Origin: JANMCE01 sp963791625 | GTDB taxonomy: Bacteria > Actinomycetota > Acidimicrobiia > Acidimicrobiales > Ilumatobacteraceae | Length of the DNA: 64,000 bases | Assembly: GCA_963791625.1 (NCBI GenBank) | Contig: CAWBTA010000015.1 | Coordinates: forward strand, 62,001 to 126,000 | Direction of reading: 5' to 3' | The notes under the pieces: generated by a model | What the model was told of the DNA's origin: nothing | The model's database searches: none | Seen by the model: the letters and a program-made list of their open reading frames with translations, nothing else | In this document: positions 44,566-53,294 of the stretch, in pieces | How positions within the stretch are numbered: the stretch's first letter is position 1 | How the letters are laid out: each line of letters opens with the position of its first letter | Program-made: the position numbers and the translations under genes

Positions 44566-45612
44566 GTGATCGCCGTGACTGCGCTCTCCGTTCCCCTCTC
44601 GGTGCTCGATCTCAGTCCGATTCCTGACGGATTCACCGCCGCTGATGCGTTGCGCAACTCGATAGATCTCGTGCAACACGCAGAGCGCCTCGGGTACACC
44701 CGCTACTGGGTGGCCGAACACCACAACCACCCCGGCGTCGCCTGCACCTCTCCCCCAGTGCTGATAGCGCATCTCGCCTCCGCCACCACGACTATTCGGG
44801 TCGGAGCCGGCGGCGTGATGCTGCCCAACCATTCGTCCCTTGTTGTGGCCGAGCAGTTCGGGATGCTCGAAGGTCTGCATCCCGGCCGCATTGATCTCGG
44901 CCTCGGTCGTGCTCCCGGCACCGACCAACTCACCGCGACAGCACTCCGCCGAGCGCAGCTGACCGCACGGGATGACTTCCCCGAACAGTTCAACGATCTC
45001 ATGGGCTACTTCGACGGCACCCTGCCCCCCGAGCACCCATTCCACCGGGTGAAAGCCACCTCAGCCGTTGGGAACATGCCCAAGATCTGGATGCTCGGCT
45101 CAAGCGACTATGGCGCCCGAGCGGCCGCTGTGTTGAGCCTGCCGTTCTCGTTCGCCCACCACTTCGCGGCCGACAACACGTTGCTGGCCCTCAGCGCCTA
45201 CCGGTCACACTTTCAACCGTCCGACGAGATGCCCACGTCGTACGCATCCATCGGCGTGAACGTCGTGTGCGCGCCGACCGATGAGGAGGCCGACTGGCTT
45301 GCCGGTTCGGGTCGTCTGGCCGTATTGCGCCTTCGCACGGGCCATCCGGCCGCGTTCCCGACACCGCAGACCGCGGCCGACCACCCCTACTCGCCGATGG
45401 AACGCCATCAGATCACGGCGTGGACATCGGCCCACGTGGTCGGCAGCCCGGCGACTGTTGTCGCCAAGCTGCAGGAGCTGGTCGATCACACCCAGGTTGA
45501 CGAGTTGATCGTCACCTCCATGGTGCACGATCACGCCGCCCGGGTGCGTTCGTTCGAATTGCTGGCCGAAGCCGTCGGCCTGTCGGCAACGTCTGCCCGA
45601 GCCGCCGCCTAG
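44566..45612 (+). CDS. LLM-class flavin-dependent oxidoreductase
   Basis: A 348-residue bacterial luciferase-like TIM barrel using FMN or F420. Typical text: RYWVAEHHNHPGVA, IRVGAGGVMLPNHSSLVVAEQFGMLEGLHPGRIDLGLGRAPG and SYASIGVNVVCAPTDEEA, ending with GSPATVVAKL and ELIVTSMVHD. The MsnO8-like subgroup within LLM fits best. The GTG at 44566 is the first start; another GTG lies 9 bases later. It follows the LysR gene. The substrate is unknown. Confidence 0.87.
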   Translation: MIAVTALSVPLSVLDLSPIPDGFTAADALRNSIDLVQHAERLGYTRYWVAEHHNHPGVACTSPPVLIAHLASATTTIRVGAGGVMLPNHSSLVVAEQFGMLEGLHPGRIDLGLGRAPGTDQLTATALRRAQLTARDDFPEQFNDLMGYFDGTLPPEHPFHRVKATSAVGNMPKIWMLGSSDYGARAAAVLSLPFSFAHHFAADNTLLALSAYRSHFQPSDEMPTSYASIGVNVVCAPTDEEADWLAGSGRLAVLRLRTGHPAAFPTPQTAADHPYSPMERHQITAWTSAHVVGSPATVVAKLQELVDHTQVDELIVTSMVHDHAARVRSFELLAEAVGLSATSARAAA

Positions 45613-45685
45613 CGCTTCTTACCAGTCCGGAAACGACGTCGCCGCCCGCAGGGCTCCGGTGCGTCGGCCGCGGTAGGTTGCCGAT

Positions 45686-45925
45686 GTGAATGAACCGTCG
45701 GTGTGCGATCTACGCGGTGCCGGCTGTGCGAGTGTGCTCATAGAACTTGCCGCACAGGCGCGAGCCGACATCACACCCGACCGCGCCGTTGTGGTCTGGA
45801 CCGATGACCGCGGTGCACCGACCGAGTTGCCGGCCTGGTGCCGCATGACCGGCCATCGCTACGTGGGTCCGACCGACCAACCCGATCAGTATCAGCTGAT
45901 CCTTCATCCCAAGGAGACACCATGA
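45686..45925 (+). CDS. TusA-like sulfur-carrier-fold protein, degenerate active motif
   Basis: A 79-residue protein of the TusA/SirA fold. CDLRGAGCASVLIELAAQA aligns with the TusA 'DxxGxxCPxP' helix, but the CPxP motif reads CASV, keeping the cysteine and losing both prolines. The C-terminal half (VVVWTDDRGAPTELPAWCRMTGHRYVG) is canonical. GTG start at 45686. The stop overlaps the DsrE-like start (ATGA). Pairs of TusA and DsrE proteins relay persulfide sulfur; activity here depends on whether C15 alone suffices. Confidence 0.75.
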   Translation: MNEPSVCDLRGAGCASVLIELAAQARADITPDRAVVVWTDDRGAPTELPAWCRMTGHRYVGPTDQPDQYQLILHPKETP

Positions 45926-46293
45926 CCGACCGCTTCTGCGTCAACCTCAGTACCGGAGCCGAGAACGTCGACAAGGCCACCGTTGCCTTCGTCGTTGCCA
46001 ATGCCGCGCTGGCAAGTGGAAAGGACGTGCTGGTCTTCCTCACGATCGAGGCAGTCCGCCTGGGCATAGTCGGCGGAGCCGAGGGCATCCACGCTCCGGG
46101 TTTCGCGCCGTTGGCCGACTTGATCGATTCGTTCGGCCAAGGCGGCGGCAAGATCCTCGTGTGCACGCCATGCGCCAAGGTTCGCGGGCTCGATGAGAAG
46201 CCACTCGTACACGGTGGCGTCCTCGGCGGAGGCGCCGGTCTGGTCGATTTCATGACCAGCGGCGACACCACCGCTGCGTCGGTCAGCTACTAA
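45922..46293 (+). CDS. DsrE-family protein
   Basis: A 123-residue DsrE/F-like protein. DKATVAFVVANAALASGKDVLVFLTIEAVRLG matches the fold, and ILVCTPCAKVRGLDE holds the conserved active-site cysteines. The ATG at 45922 follows AAGGAG and lies in the TusA-like stop; longer upstream readings are rejected. Together with the TusA-like protein it suggests sulfur trafficking, perhaps for cofactor thiolation; no dissimilatory sulfur genes are near. Confidence 0.82.
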   Translation: MTDRFCVNLSTGAENVDKATVAFVVANAALASGKDVLVFLTIEAVRLGIVGGAEGIHAPGFAPLADLIDSFGQGGGKILVCTPCAKVRGLDEKPLVHGGVLGGGAGLVDFMTSGDTTAASVSY

Positions 46294-46389
46294 GGGGCCC
46301 GCCACCCCCTTCGCGGACGAGGAGCTGACCAACCTGACGACACCTGAGAACGGCGTGGCAGACTGGACGAGAAAGCTCACACACGGGGG

Positions 46390-47175
46390 ATGGTCATGAC
46401 GGGTCGATTGGCAGGCAAGGTCTGCGCCATCACGGGTGCCACGGGAATTGCTGAGGCTTCGGCGTTGATGTTCGCCGCTGAAGGAGCATCACTCTTTGTC
46501 GCCTCATTACGAGAGCACGAGTGCGAGGCGCTCGCGGCCCGACTCGGGCCAGATGTTCCGTTCGAGTGGGTGGCAGCCGATCTCACTCAAGAGTCTGAGG
46601 CCGAGCGTGCCTTCGCAGTGTGCCGAGAGAAGTACGGACGCCTCGATGCCACGTTCGCGTCAGCAGGTGGCAGTGGGCGAACGTTTGGTGACGGATCGAT
46701 TCACCTCACCTCGATGAAGTCGTTCAACGACACCGTCGCGCTCAACCTGCACACGTCTTTTCTTACGGCTCGCGAGTCGTTGAAGATCATGCTTGACCAG
46801 GCCCAGGGCGGGTCGATCGTGTTCGTCTCATCAGTTGCCGCTACGCACCCGGTGCCCGGTACGTTCGACACCATCGCGTACGCGGCGGCCAAAGGCGGCA
46901 TCAACGCTATGACCTTGCACGGCGCCAGCCACTACGGCCCGAGCGGTGTTCGTTTCAACACCATCGCTCCCGCCCTCACCTTGACGCCGATGGCCAAGCG
47001 AGCGGCATCAGACCCCGACACGATCGACGTGATGAAGATACGCATGGGCCTGACCGGTGGCGGCCCGCTGTCCGCCGACGATCACGCCAACCTTGCCCTC
47101 TTCCTGTGCAGCGACGAAAGCCGACACATCACCGGCCAAGTCATCCGGGTCGACGGCGGCTGGGGTGTTTCCTAA
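46390..47175 (+). CDS. short-chain dehydrogenase/reductase
   Basis: A 261-residue SDR. KVCAITGATGIAEASALMF holds the cofactor motif (shortened TGxxGI form), ATFASAGGSG replaces the usual NNAG, IVFVSSVAATHP provides the serine and IAYAAAKGGINAM the Tyr and Lys. The end HITGQVIRVDGGWGVS is canonical. Its stop overlaps the convergent YoeB stop by three bases. Substrate unknown. Confidence 0.83.
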   Translation: MVMTGRLAGKVCAITGATGIAEASALMFAAEGASLFVASLREHECEALAARLGPDVPFEWVAADLTQESEAERAFAVCREKYGRLDATFASAGGSGRTFGDGSIHLTSMKSFNDTVALNLHTSFLTARESLKIMLDQAQGGSIVFVSSVAATHPVPGTFDTIAYAAAKGGINAMTLHGASHYGPSGVRFNTIAPALTLTPMAKRAASDPDTIDVMKIRMGLTGGGPLSADDHANLALFLCSDESRHITGQVIRVDGGWGVS

Positions 47176-47441
47176 TAGTGGTAGCGGGCTTGGAGAATCA
47201 CGAGCTCCGCCTCCCCACCGGGTGCCGTGCGGATGAGGTAGACGAGGCGATGCTCGGAATCGATCCGACGCGACCATGCACCGGCGAGTTCGTGTTTGAG
47301 CGGTTCGGGTTTCCCGATGCCGACGTATGGATCACGGCAGGTGTCATCGATGAGTTTGCGGAGCCTCTTGAACATCGCCCGGTCCGTCACCGCCCAGTGA
47401 CAGACGTCTTCCCACGCCTCAGGCTGGAAAACGAGCCTCAC
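47172..47441 (-). CDS. yoeB: Txe/YoeB-family toxin
   Basis: An 89-residue RelE-fold ribosome-dependent mRNA interferase. RLVFQPEAWEDVCHWAV, KRLRKLIDDTCRDPYVGIGKPEPLKHELAGAWSRRI and HRLVYLI with a C-terminal ARYHY are the family hallmarks, including the final catalytic His-Tyr. The GTG start at 47441 overlaps the antitoxin stop; a longer upstream frame is inside the antitoxin and is rejected. Confidence 0.92.
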   Translation of the reverse strand: MRLVFQPEAWEDVCHWAVTDRAMFKRLRKLIDDTCRDPYVGIGKPEPLKHELAGAWSRRIDSEHRLVYLIRTAPGGEAELVILQARYHY

Positions 47442-47689
47442 AACGCATCGAGATCCCCGACAACCGAGCCCTCCCCGACGCGCGCTGCAGCGAGGGCAGA
47501 TGTGAGTCGGGATGCGTTGACAGGCGAGCGAAGCAGATAGGCCGTCTCCTGCAGCGAGAGCCACTCGGACTCGGACACGAGAACTGCGTTCCCAGCAGCC
47601 GACACGATCGTGACGGACGTGGAATCCTCGTTCACCTCGCGGATGAGTGGGAAGAGCCGACGGCGAGCGTCAGACGCAGAAACGGACAT
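47438..47689 (-). CDS. YefM-type antitoxin
   Basis: An 83-residue Phd/YefM antitoxin. SASDARRRLFPLIREVNEDSTSVTIVSAAGNAVLVSESEW is the DNA-binding fold; LLRSPVNASRL is the toxin-binding start. The ATG at 47689 is preferred over an in-frame ATG at 47707 that falls within the operator-like repeat. Paired with YoeB by an overlapping start. Confidence 0.88.
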   Translation of the reverse strand: MSVSASDARRRLFPLIREVNEDSTSVTIVSAAGNAVLVSESEWLSLQETAYLLRSPVNASRLTSALAAARVGEGSVVGDLDAL

Positions 47690-47698
47690 AGCGTCATG

Positions 47699-47715
47699 GT
47701 ACCACAATATGGTAC
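47699..47715. promoter_or_regulatory. putative YefM-YoeB operator
   Basis: Inverted repeat GTACCA-CAATA-TGGTAC, 10 bases upstream of the antitoxin ATG, in the place where YefM autorepression sites usually lie. No independent support. Confidence 0.55.
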
Positions 47716-47782
47716 GTATTCATAGAGGCGGCCGAGATTCGCAACACATCCGAGACACGGTGCTGCCAGTAGTCTGCCGGTC

Positions 47783-48229
47783 GTGACTGCCCTGACGATC
47801 CGACCGCTGCGCTCCGACGAACGGACGATCTGGGAGCCGCTGTGGCAGGGCTACCTCACCTTCTACAAGGCAACGATCGCCGATGACGTCACGGCGCTTA
47901 CGTGGCAACGACTGCACGATGACGCCGAGCCGATGCACGTGCTCGGCGCGTTTGAAGGTGAAACGTTGCTCGGCATCGTTCACTACATTTTCCACCGAAG
48001 CACATGGACGGTGGGCCCGTACTGCTACTTGCAGGATCTGTTCACCGTGTCTGAAGCTCGCGGCAAGGGTGTCGGGCGCGCCTTGATCCAAGCCGTCTAC
48101 AACAAGGCCGCCGAGGTCGGCGCCAGCCGCGTCTACTGGCTTACGCATGAGAGCAACGCCGAAGCCATGGTGCTCTACAACAAGGTGGCTGACCGTTCCG
48201 GCTTCCTGCAGTACCGCAAAATGCTTTAG
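47783..48229 (+). CDS. GNAT-family N-acetyltransferase
   Basis: A 148-residue acetyl-CoA-dependent acetyltransferase. The acetyl-CoA loop is SEARGKGVGRALIQAV, preceded by YLQDLFTV and followed by VYWLTHESNAEAMVLYNKVADRSGF (motif B). The GTG start at 47783 begins the family region. It converges with an LLM oxidoreductase with overlapping stops. The acceptor is unknown. Confidence 0.88.
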   Translation: MTALTIRPLRSDERTIWEPLWQGYLTFYKATIADDVTALTWQRLHDDAEPMHVLGAFEGETLLGIVHYIFHRSTWTVGPYCYLQDLFTVSEARGKGVGRALIQAVYNKAAEVGASRVYWLTHESNAEAMVLYNKVADRSGFLQYRKML

Positions 48230-49245
48230 TTGAACATGGGCATGATGTTGTCGGAGAACAACTTCATTGAGTTGCGGACGGTCTCCGTGGGCATTCCGGC
48301 GTGGTTGAACTCGAGCGCGACGTGCGTGATGGGTCGGTGGTTGTAGCTCTGGAAATGGGCGGCAATGTCATCGGGTGTGCCGACCAGGAAGGGCAGCACC
48401 ATGCCGATGTCCTTCGCTTTGCGAAACTCGCCCAACGGCGGCAGCTCTTTGAGCGGCCCGTTGGCATCGGTTCCCGAGTTGGGGTTGGTCCACTCTCGGT
48501 AGAACTTCAGCACGTGATGCAGACCTTCCTCGGCTTCGTCCCAGGCCTTTTCCCGCGTCTCGGCGACGTGAATCCAACGGAGGTCGCACGCGTAGTGATC
48601 GGAGGGATTGCGGCCGTGAGCGGCGAGCCGAGCGGCGAACGGTTCGGCCACGCCAGAGCCGAGGTGATAGCCGCGTCGGGCCGTCTCATCGATCATCTTC
48701 GGGCCGAACGTACCAACCCACATCGGCACCTTTGGCTGCACCGGATACGTCGTCATGGTGAACTCGGGGTACTTGTAGAACCGACCCTCATGCTGCACGG
48801 GCTGACCTGACAGGCACTTGTCGAGCACGTCGCAGCCTTCCCACAACTGCGCCATGCGATCGGCCATTTTGGCGCCGAACACCTCGTACTCAAGCGGCGC
48901 TGAACCGACGCCGACACCGAGGTCGAAGCGGCCGTTGGACAAGATGTCGACCGTGGCCGCGTCCTCGGCAATGCGAACGGGATCATGCATCGGCAGACAC
49001 ACCACCATGGAGCCGAGGCGGATGCGTTCGGTGCGGGCGGCGAGGTTGGCCAAGATCGGGAACATCGACGGACCCCACTGGTCTTGACTGAAATGGTGTT
49101 CGCCGTTCCACGCGTGATCGAAACCGAGCTGCTCGGCGTAGATCGCTTCCTCAATGAACTGTTGGTAGAGATCCTTCAGCGGCCGAGGTCGTGACGGCAG
49201 GTTGCGGATGCCGAAGATGATGCCGAAGTCGAGCTGCTTTCCCAT
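48226..49245 (-). CDS. LLM-class flavin/F420-dependent oxidoreductase
   Basis: A 339-residue luciferase-like TIM barrel. FGIIFGIRNLP, GFDHAWNGEHHFSQDQWGPSMFPILANLAARTERIRLGSMVVCLPMHDPVRIAEDAATVDILSNGRFDLGVG is typical, with VPMWVGTFGPKMIDETARRGYHLG. The ATG at 49245 follows a GGGGGA ribosome-binding site; a longer reading is rejected. In actinobacteria many of these use F420 to reduce or monooxygenate small metabolites. Substrate unknown. Confidence 0.87.
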   Translation of the reverse strand: MGKQLDFGIIFGIRNLPSRPRPLKDLYQQFIEEAIYAEQLGFDHAWNGEHHFSQDQWGPSMFPILANLAARTERIRLGSMVVCLPMHDPVRIAEDAATVDILSNGRFDLGVGVGSAPLEYEVFGAKMADRMAQLWEGCDVLDKCLSGQPVQHEGRFYKYPEFTMTTYPVQPKVPMWVGTFGPKMIDETARRGYHLGSGVAEPFAARLAAHGRNPSDHYACDLRWIHVAETREKAWDEAEEGLHHVLKFYREWTNPNSGTDANGPLKELPPLGEFRKAKDIGMVLPFLVGTPDDIAAHFQSYNHRPITHVALEFNHAGMPTETVRNSMKLFSDNIMPMFN

Positions 49246-49393
49246 TGTTCCCCCAGTGTCGTGGGCACGAGCGCGCCCGGCTCCCAGCTTGTCAGATTCA
49301 CCGGAGACGCGGTTCAAGCCCCAGCGCTGTCCCAGCTGACGGCCACCGTGGCCGCAGGCAGTGACAGCGTTCGGGCTGCGGTGCTGCGGATCG

Positions 49394-51634
49394 CTACTTC
49401 GCCGCGTTGATGGCGTTCCAGACGCGTTCGGGGGTGGTGGGGCCGTCGATGTGACGAACGCCAAGCGGTGATAGCGCGTCAACCACGGCATTCAGCACCG
49501 CTGGGATCGAGCCGATGGTGCCACTCTCCCCCGCACCTTTGGCTCCCAGCGGATTCACCCACGTCGGGGTCTCCATGTGCACCATCTCGAAGCTCGGGAG
49601 TTCGGCTGCGGAGATGACCGGGTAGTCGGCAAAGTTCGAGGTGACCGGGTTGCCCTGATCGTCGAACTGCTGCCACTCCATAATGGCCTGGGCGATACCC
49701 TGGGCAAGTCCGCCGTGGAACTGCCCTTCAGCGAGCAGCGGGTTGATCAGCGTGCCGGCATCGTCAACGGCGATGATGCGCTTCAGCACCACCTTGCCGG
49801 TCTCCCGATCGACATCGACGACGGCGATATGGGCGCCGAACGGGTAGGTAGGCGAGGCAGCTTTGAAGTCGGAGATACCAACCAGGGGCTCGCCGGGAGC
49901 GGCAGCAACCTCGGCCCAACCGACCGCTGGAGTCGGGCTGCCGACGACATGGAAGCCACCCTCGTCGAGCACGACATCTTCGATAGCTGCTTCGAGAATT
50001 TCTGCGGCGCGTTGACGGGCAAGCACGACCAACTTCTCCGTCGCGTCAGCAAGTGACGAACCGGCAACCTGCACCGAACGCGAGCCAACCGTGAGGCCGC
50101 CCGACGGCACCTGATCGGTGTCGCCGTGCACCACATCGACGTCATCCATGCTCACCCCGGCACGGTCGGACACGATCATCTTCCACGTGGTGTCATGACC
50201 CTGACCGTAGGGCGTAGCACCCGACACTGCTTTCAGCCGGCCATCGGCCAACAGATGCACGCTGCCGTGCTCGACACCCGGGCCGCCCGAGGTGATCTCG
50301 ACATACACGCTGAGACCGATACCCATGAGCGGGCCGCCGTCGGCCCGGCGGCGAACCTGCTCGGCTCGCAGCGCGTCGTAATCGGCAGCCTTCAGCACTT
50401 TCGACATGGCTTCGGGGTAGTCACCGACGTCGTACACATTGCCAATGCCGGTGGTGTACGCCTCGGTGAACTTCGGGATGAAGTTGCGCCGACGAACTTC
50501 GGCCGGGTCCATGCCGATTTCGGCCGCAAAGAAATCCATCGCTCGCTCGATGGCCAGCGCAGCCTCAGGGCGGCCGGCCCCGCGATACGCGGTGACCGAC
50601 ATCTTGTTGGTGGCCACCGACACGCCGTTGAATCCGCAGTTGGGAATGTCGTACACGCCAGGCACCATGCGCTGCGTCATGGCCGGAAGGAAGGCTCCCA
50701 TGAGCGGATAGGCCCCCGCGTCTTGCACGATGTCGACCTGGTAGGCGGTAATGCGACCGTCACGGGTGCCGCCGATGGTGAGATCCATGCGTTGGCCGCG
50801 ACCCTGCGGCATGGCCTGCATCGACTCGGTGCGGGTCTCGGTGAAACGCACCGGACGACCGACCTGCTTCGACAGCCAGCCGAGCGTGAGTTCCTCACCA
50901 ATAGTGCGGCTCTTCACACCGAAGCCACCACCGACATCGGGCACAACGGCACGAATCTGCTCGGGTGGCAGGCCGTAGATCTTGCCCAAGATTTCGCGGG
51001 TGGGATGGGCGCCCTGGCACGACGAGTAGTGCACCAACCGATCGCCCTCCCAGTACGCCATGCCCGATCGCGGTTCCAAGGGTGCGCCCGCAATGCGTTG
51101 GTTCATCACCCGAAGGTTCAGCACGACCTCGCAACCGGTGAAATCAGCCTGGTTAGGTGACGCGAACTTCATGTAGGTGTTCGAACCAACATCGGGATGC
51201 AGCAGCATCTCGTCACTGAGCGCGTCATCAAGTTCGATCACCGCTGGCAGCGGGTCGATATCGACGAACACCATCTCGGCCGCGTCGGTGGCCTGCGCCT
51301 TCGTCTCGGCGACGACAGCGGCCACTGCTTCACCGACAAACCGCACACGATCCCGGGCGAGGAGTGGGCGCTCGCATCCGGCCGGGTACATCGGATTGAC
51401 ATGAGGGAACGGTGGAAGATCGAGCTGTGCACCGGTGAAGATGCCGAGCACGCCAGGCATGTCGGCGGCATCGGTGGTGTCGATCGACAGGATGGTGCCG
51501 TGGGCGAACTGGGAGCGTACAAACGTGACATGCACCGCGTTCGGCATGGCGATGTCCTCGACGTACATGCCCCCTTCGGTCAGCATCCGCGGATCTTCCA
51601 CCCGAACGACCCGGTTGCCCAGAATGCTCGCCAC
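49394..51634 (-). CDS. xanthine-dehydrogenase-family molybdenum hydroxylase large subunit
   Basis: A 746-residue Mo-cofactor subunit. Domain order: N-terminal half (LARDRVRFVGEAVAAVVAE), Mo domain I (VVPDVGGGFGVKS, VTAYRGAGRPEAALAIE) and Mo domain II with the catalytic glutamate in GAKGAGESGTIGSIPAVLNAV. AYRGAGRPE is the form II (CoxL-like) loop rather than the CO-dehydrogenase form I. The GTG at 51634 follows AAAGGGG. Its usual partners, the [2Fe-2S] small and FAD medium subunits, are not adjacent. It is divergent from pobA across 135 bases, so hydroxylation of an aromatic or N-heterocycle is possible. Confidence 0.85.
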   Translation of the reverse strand: MASILGNRVVRVEDPRMLTEGGMYVEDIAMPNAVHVTFVRSQFAHGTILSIDTTDAADMPGVLGIFTGAQLDLPPFPHVNPMYPAGCERPLLARDRVRFVGEAVAAVVAETKAQATDAAEMVFVDIDPLPAVIELDDALSDEMLLHPDVGSNTYMKFASPNQADFTGCEVVLNLRVMNQRIAGAPLEPRSGMAYWEGDRLVHYSSCQGAHPTREILGKIYGLPPEQIRAVVPDVGGGFGVKSRTIGEELTLGWLSKQVGRPVRFTETRTESMQAMPQGRGQRMDLTIGGTRDGRITAYQVDIVQDAGAYPLMGAFLPAMTQRMVPGVYDIPNCGFNGVSVATNKMSVTAYRGAGRPEAALAIERAMDFFAAEIGMDPAEVRRRNFIPKFTEAYTTGIGNVYDVGDYPEAMSKVLKAADYDALRAEQVRRRADGGPLMGIGLSVYVEITSGGPGVEHGSVHLLADGRLKAVSGATPYGQGHDTTWKMIVSDRAGVSMDDVDVVHGDTDQVPSGGLTVGSRSVQVAGSSLADATEKLVVLARQRAAEILEAAIEDVVLDEGGFHVVGSPTPAVGWAEVAAAPGEPLVGISDFKAASPTYPFGAHIAVVDVDRETGKVVLKRIIAVDDAGTLINPLLAEGQFHGGLAQGIAQAIMEWQQFDDQGNPVTSNFADYPVISAAELPSFEMVHMETPTWVNPLGAKGAGESGTIGSIPAVLNAVVDALSPLGVRHIDGPTTPERVWNAINAAK

Positions 51635-51769
51635 ATTGTCCCCTTTGATTCTCAGGTTGCCTGCCAACGAAACTAGCCGGGCGGTGCCGGGCTGGGCCTA
51701 CTGCATGTCCCACTCAGAGGAACGGGCGCCGTATCGGATTGCGCGAGGGGTTTGTCGTAACCTGCGCTT

Positions 51770-52938
51770 ATGCGTACTCAGGTGGCGATTGTGGGGGGTG
51801 GGCCGTCGGGGATGCTGCTCGCCCACCTTCTGGCGAAGGCAGGGATCGAGAGCGTCGTCATCGAGCAGCGCACCCGCGCGTACGTCCTTGATCGGGTGCG
51901 GGCCGGGGTGTTGGAGAATGGCTCCGTGGAGCTGCTTCGCTCGATCGGCGTTGGTGAGCGCATGGACCGCGAGGGGTTCGTGCACGACGGCACCGAACTG
52001 TCCAACAACGGGCAGGGTTTCCGCATCGACTTCAAGGCCGTGTCGGGTCGAGCGGTGATGGTATACGGCCAAACCGAGGTGCAGAAAGATCTCTACGACA
52101 TCGGTGATCAGAAAGGTCTCGTGGTGTACGACGACTGTGCCGATGTCGCCGTGCACGACCCGACCTCAGCAACGCCCTCGGTCACTTTCACCAAAGACGG
52201 CCAGCCGCACCGCGTCGATGCCGACTTCATCGCCGGGTGCGACGGGTTCCACGGCGTGTGTCGCACCGTGTTCCCCCGTCGATGATCACCGAGTTCGAGC
52301 GGGTCTATCCGTTCGGTTGGCTGGGCGTGCTGTCCGAGACGCCGCCGGTCAGTCACGAGCTGATCTACGCCCGGCACCCCGACGGGTTTGCGCTGTGCTC
52401 AATGCGAAACCCGATGCTGTCGCGCTACTACATCCAGTGCACGGCAAACACGAAAGCCACCGATTGGAGCGACCAGCAGTTCTGGGACGCACTGCGCCAT
52501 CGCCTCCCTGCCGAGGCGGCCGAGACCATGGTGATCGGTCCGTCCATCGAGAAGTCGGTCACGCCGCTACGCAGCTACGTACGCGAACCACTCCGGTACG
52601 GCAACCTGTTCCTCGCCGGTGACTCAGCCCACATCGTGCCACCCACCGGAGCCAAAGGGCTGAACCTGGCGTTCTCCGACATCTTCTACCTGTCCCGCGC
52701 CCTGGTGGAGCACTACGACGAACACTCCGACGCCGGCCTCGACCACTACTCGGCACTGGCGCTGAAGCGGGTCTGGAAGGCCGTGCGTTTCTCGTGGTGG
52801 ATGACCACAATGTTGCACACCTTTCCCGACCAGACCGAGTTCGACCATCGCATGCAGGAGACCGAATTGGACTACCTCGCCAGCTCCCCCGCTGCTCAGG
52901 CCGCCATGGCCGAGCAGTACACCGGAATCCCATACTGA
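51770..52938 (+). pseudogene. pobA: 4-hydroxybenzoate 3-monooxygenase, interrupted by one frameshift
   Basis: Class A flavoprotein hydroxylase that converts 4-hydroxybenzoate to protocatechuate. The first part runs from TQVAIVGGGPSGMLLAHLL to FIAGCDGFHGVCRTVFP and then stops; the second part continues FERVYPFGWLGVLSETPPVSHELIYA, with LAGDSAHIVPPTGAKGLNLAFSD. Adding one C to the CCCCC run at 52273-52277 gives one frame of about 389 residues, the normal PobA length. Apart from that all motifs are intact. The stop overlaps the pcaC start (TGATG). An assembly error is more likely than decay. Confidence 0.82.
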
Positions 52939-53294
52939 TGGGCGATTACGACGCCGGCATGAAGGTGCGACGCGAGGTGCTGGGCGACGCCCATGTCGAC
53001 CGATCCCTTGCTGCCGCTACCGATCTGAACCGGCCGTTCCAGCAGTGGATCACCGAGAACGTGTGGGGCCATTTGTGGACCAACCAAACGCTCGATCGTA
53101 AGACGCGCAGCATGCTCACTGTCGCCATTCTCGCGGCTCTCGGACGGGAGGAGTTATCGTTGCATATGCAAGCATCGACCAACACCGGGGTCTCCGACGA
53201 GGAACTGGCCCAGGTGTTACAGCATGTCGCCATCTACGCGGGCGTGCCGGCCGCGAATCACGCGTTCGGGGTTGCAAAGGAAGCCCGCCCGTGA
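52938..53294 (+). CDS. pcaC: 4-carboxymuconolactone decarboxylase
   Basis: A 118-residue AhpD/CMD-fold enzyme that decarboxylates gamma-carboxymuconolactone. GDAHVDRSLAAATDLNRPFQQWITENVWGHLW, TRSMLTVAILAALGREEL and QVLQHVAIYAGVPAANHAF are PcaC hallmarks. It starts in the stop of pobA and its end overlaps pcaH (GTGA). It is the second gene of the coupled pob/pca operon. Confidence 0.9.
   Translation: MGDYDAGMKVRREVLGDAHVDRSLAAATDLNRPFQQWITENVWGHLWTNQTLDRKTRSMLTVAILAALGREELSLHMQASTNTGVSDEELAQVLQHVAIYAGVPAANHAFGVAKEARP

Noticed and set aside
45838..45921. 28-codon N-terminal extension of the DsrE-like protein
   Set aside because: It overlaps the TusA-like gene in another frame and lacks family similarity; AAGGAG before the ATG at 45922 decides the start.
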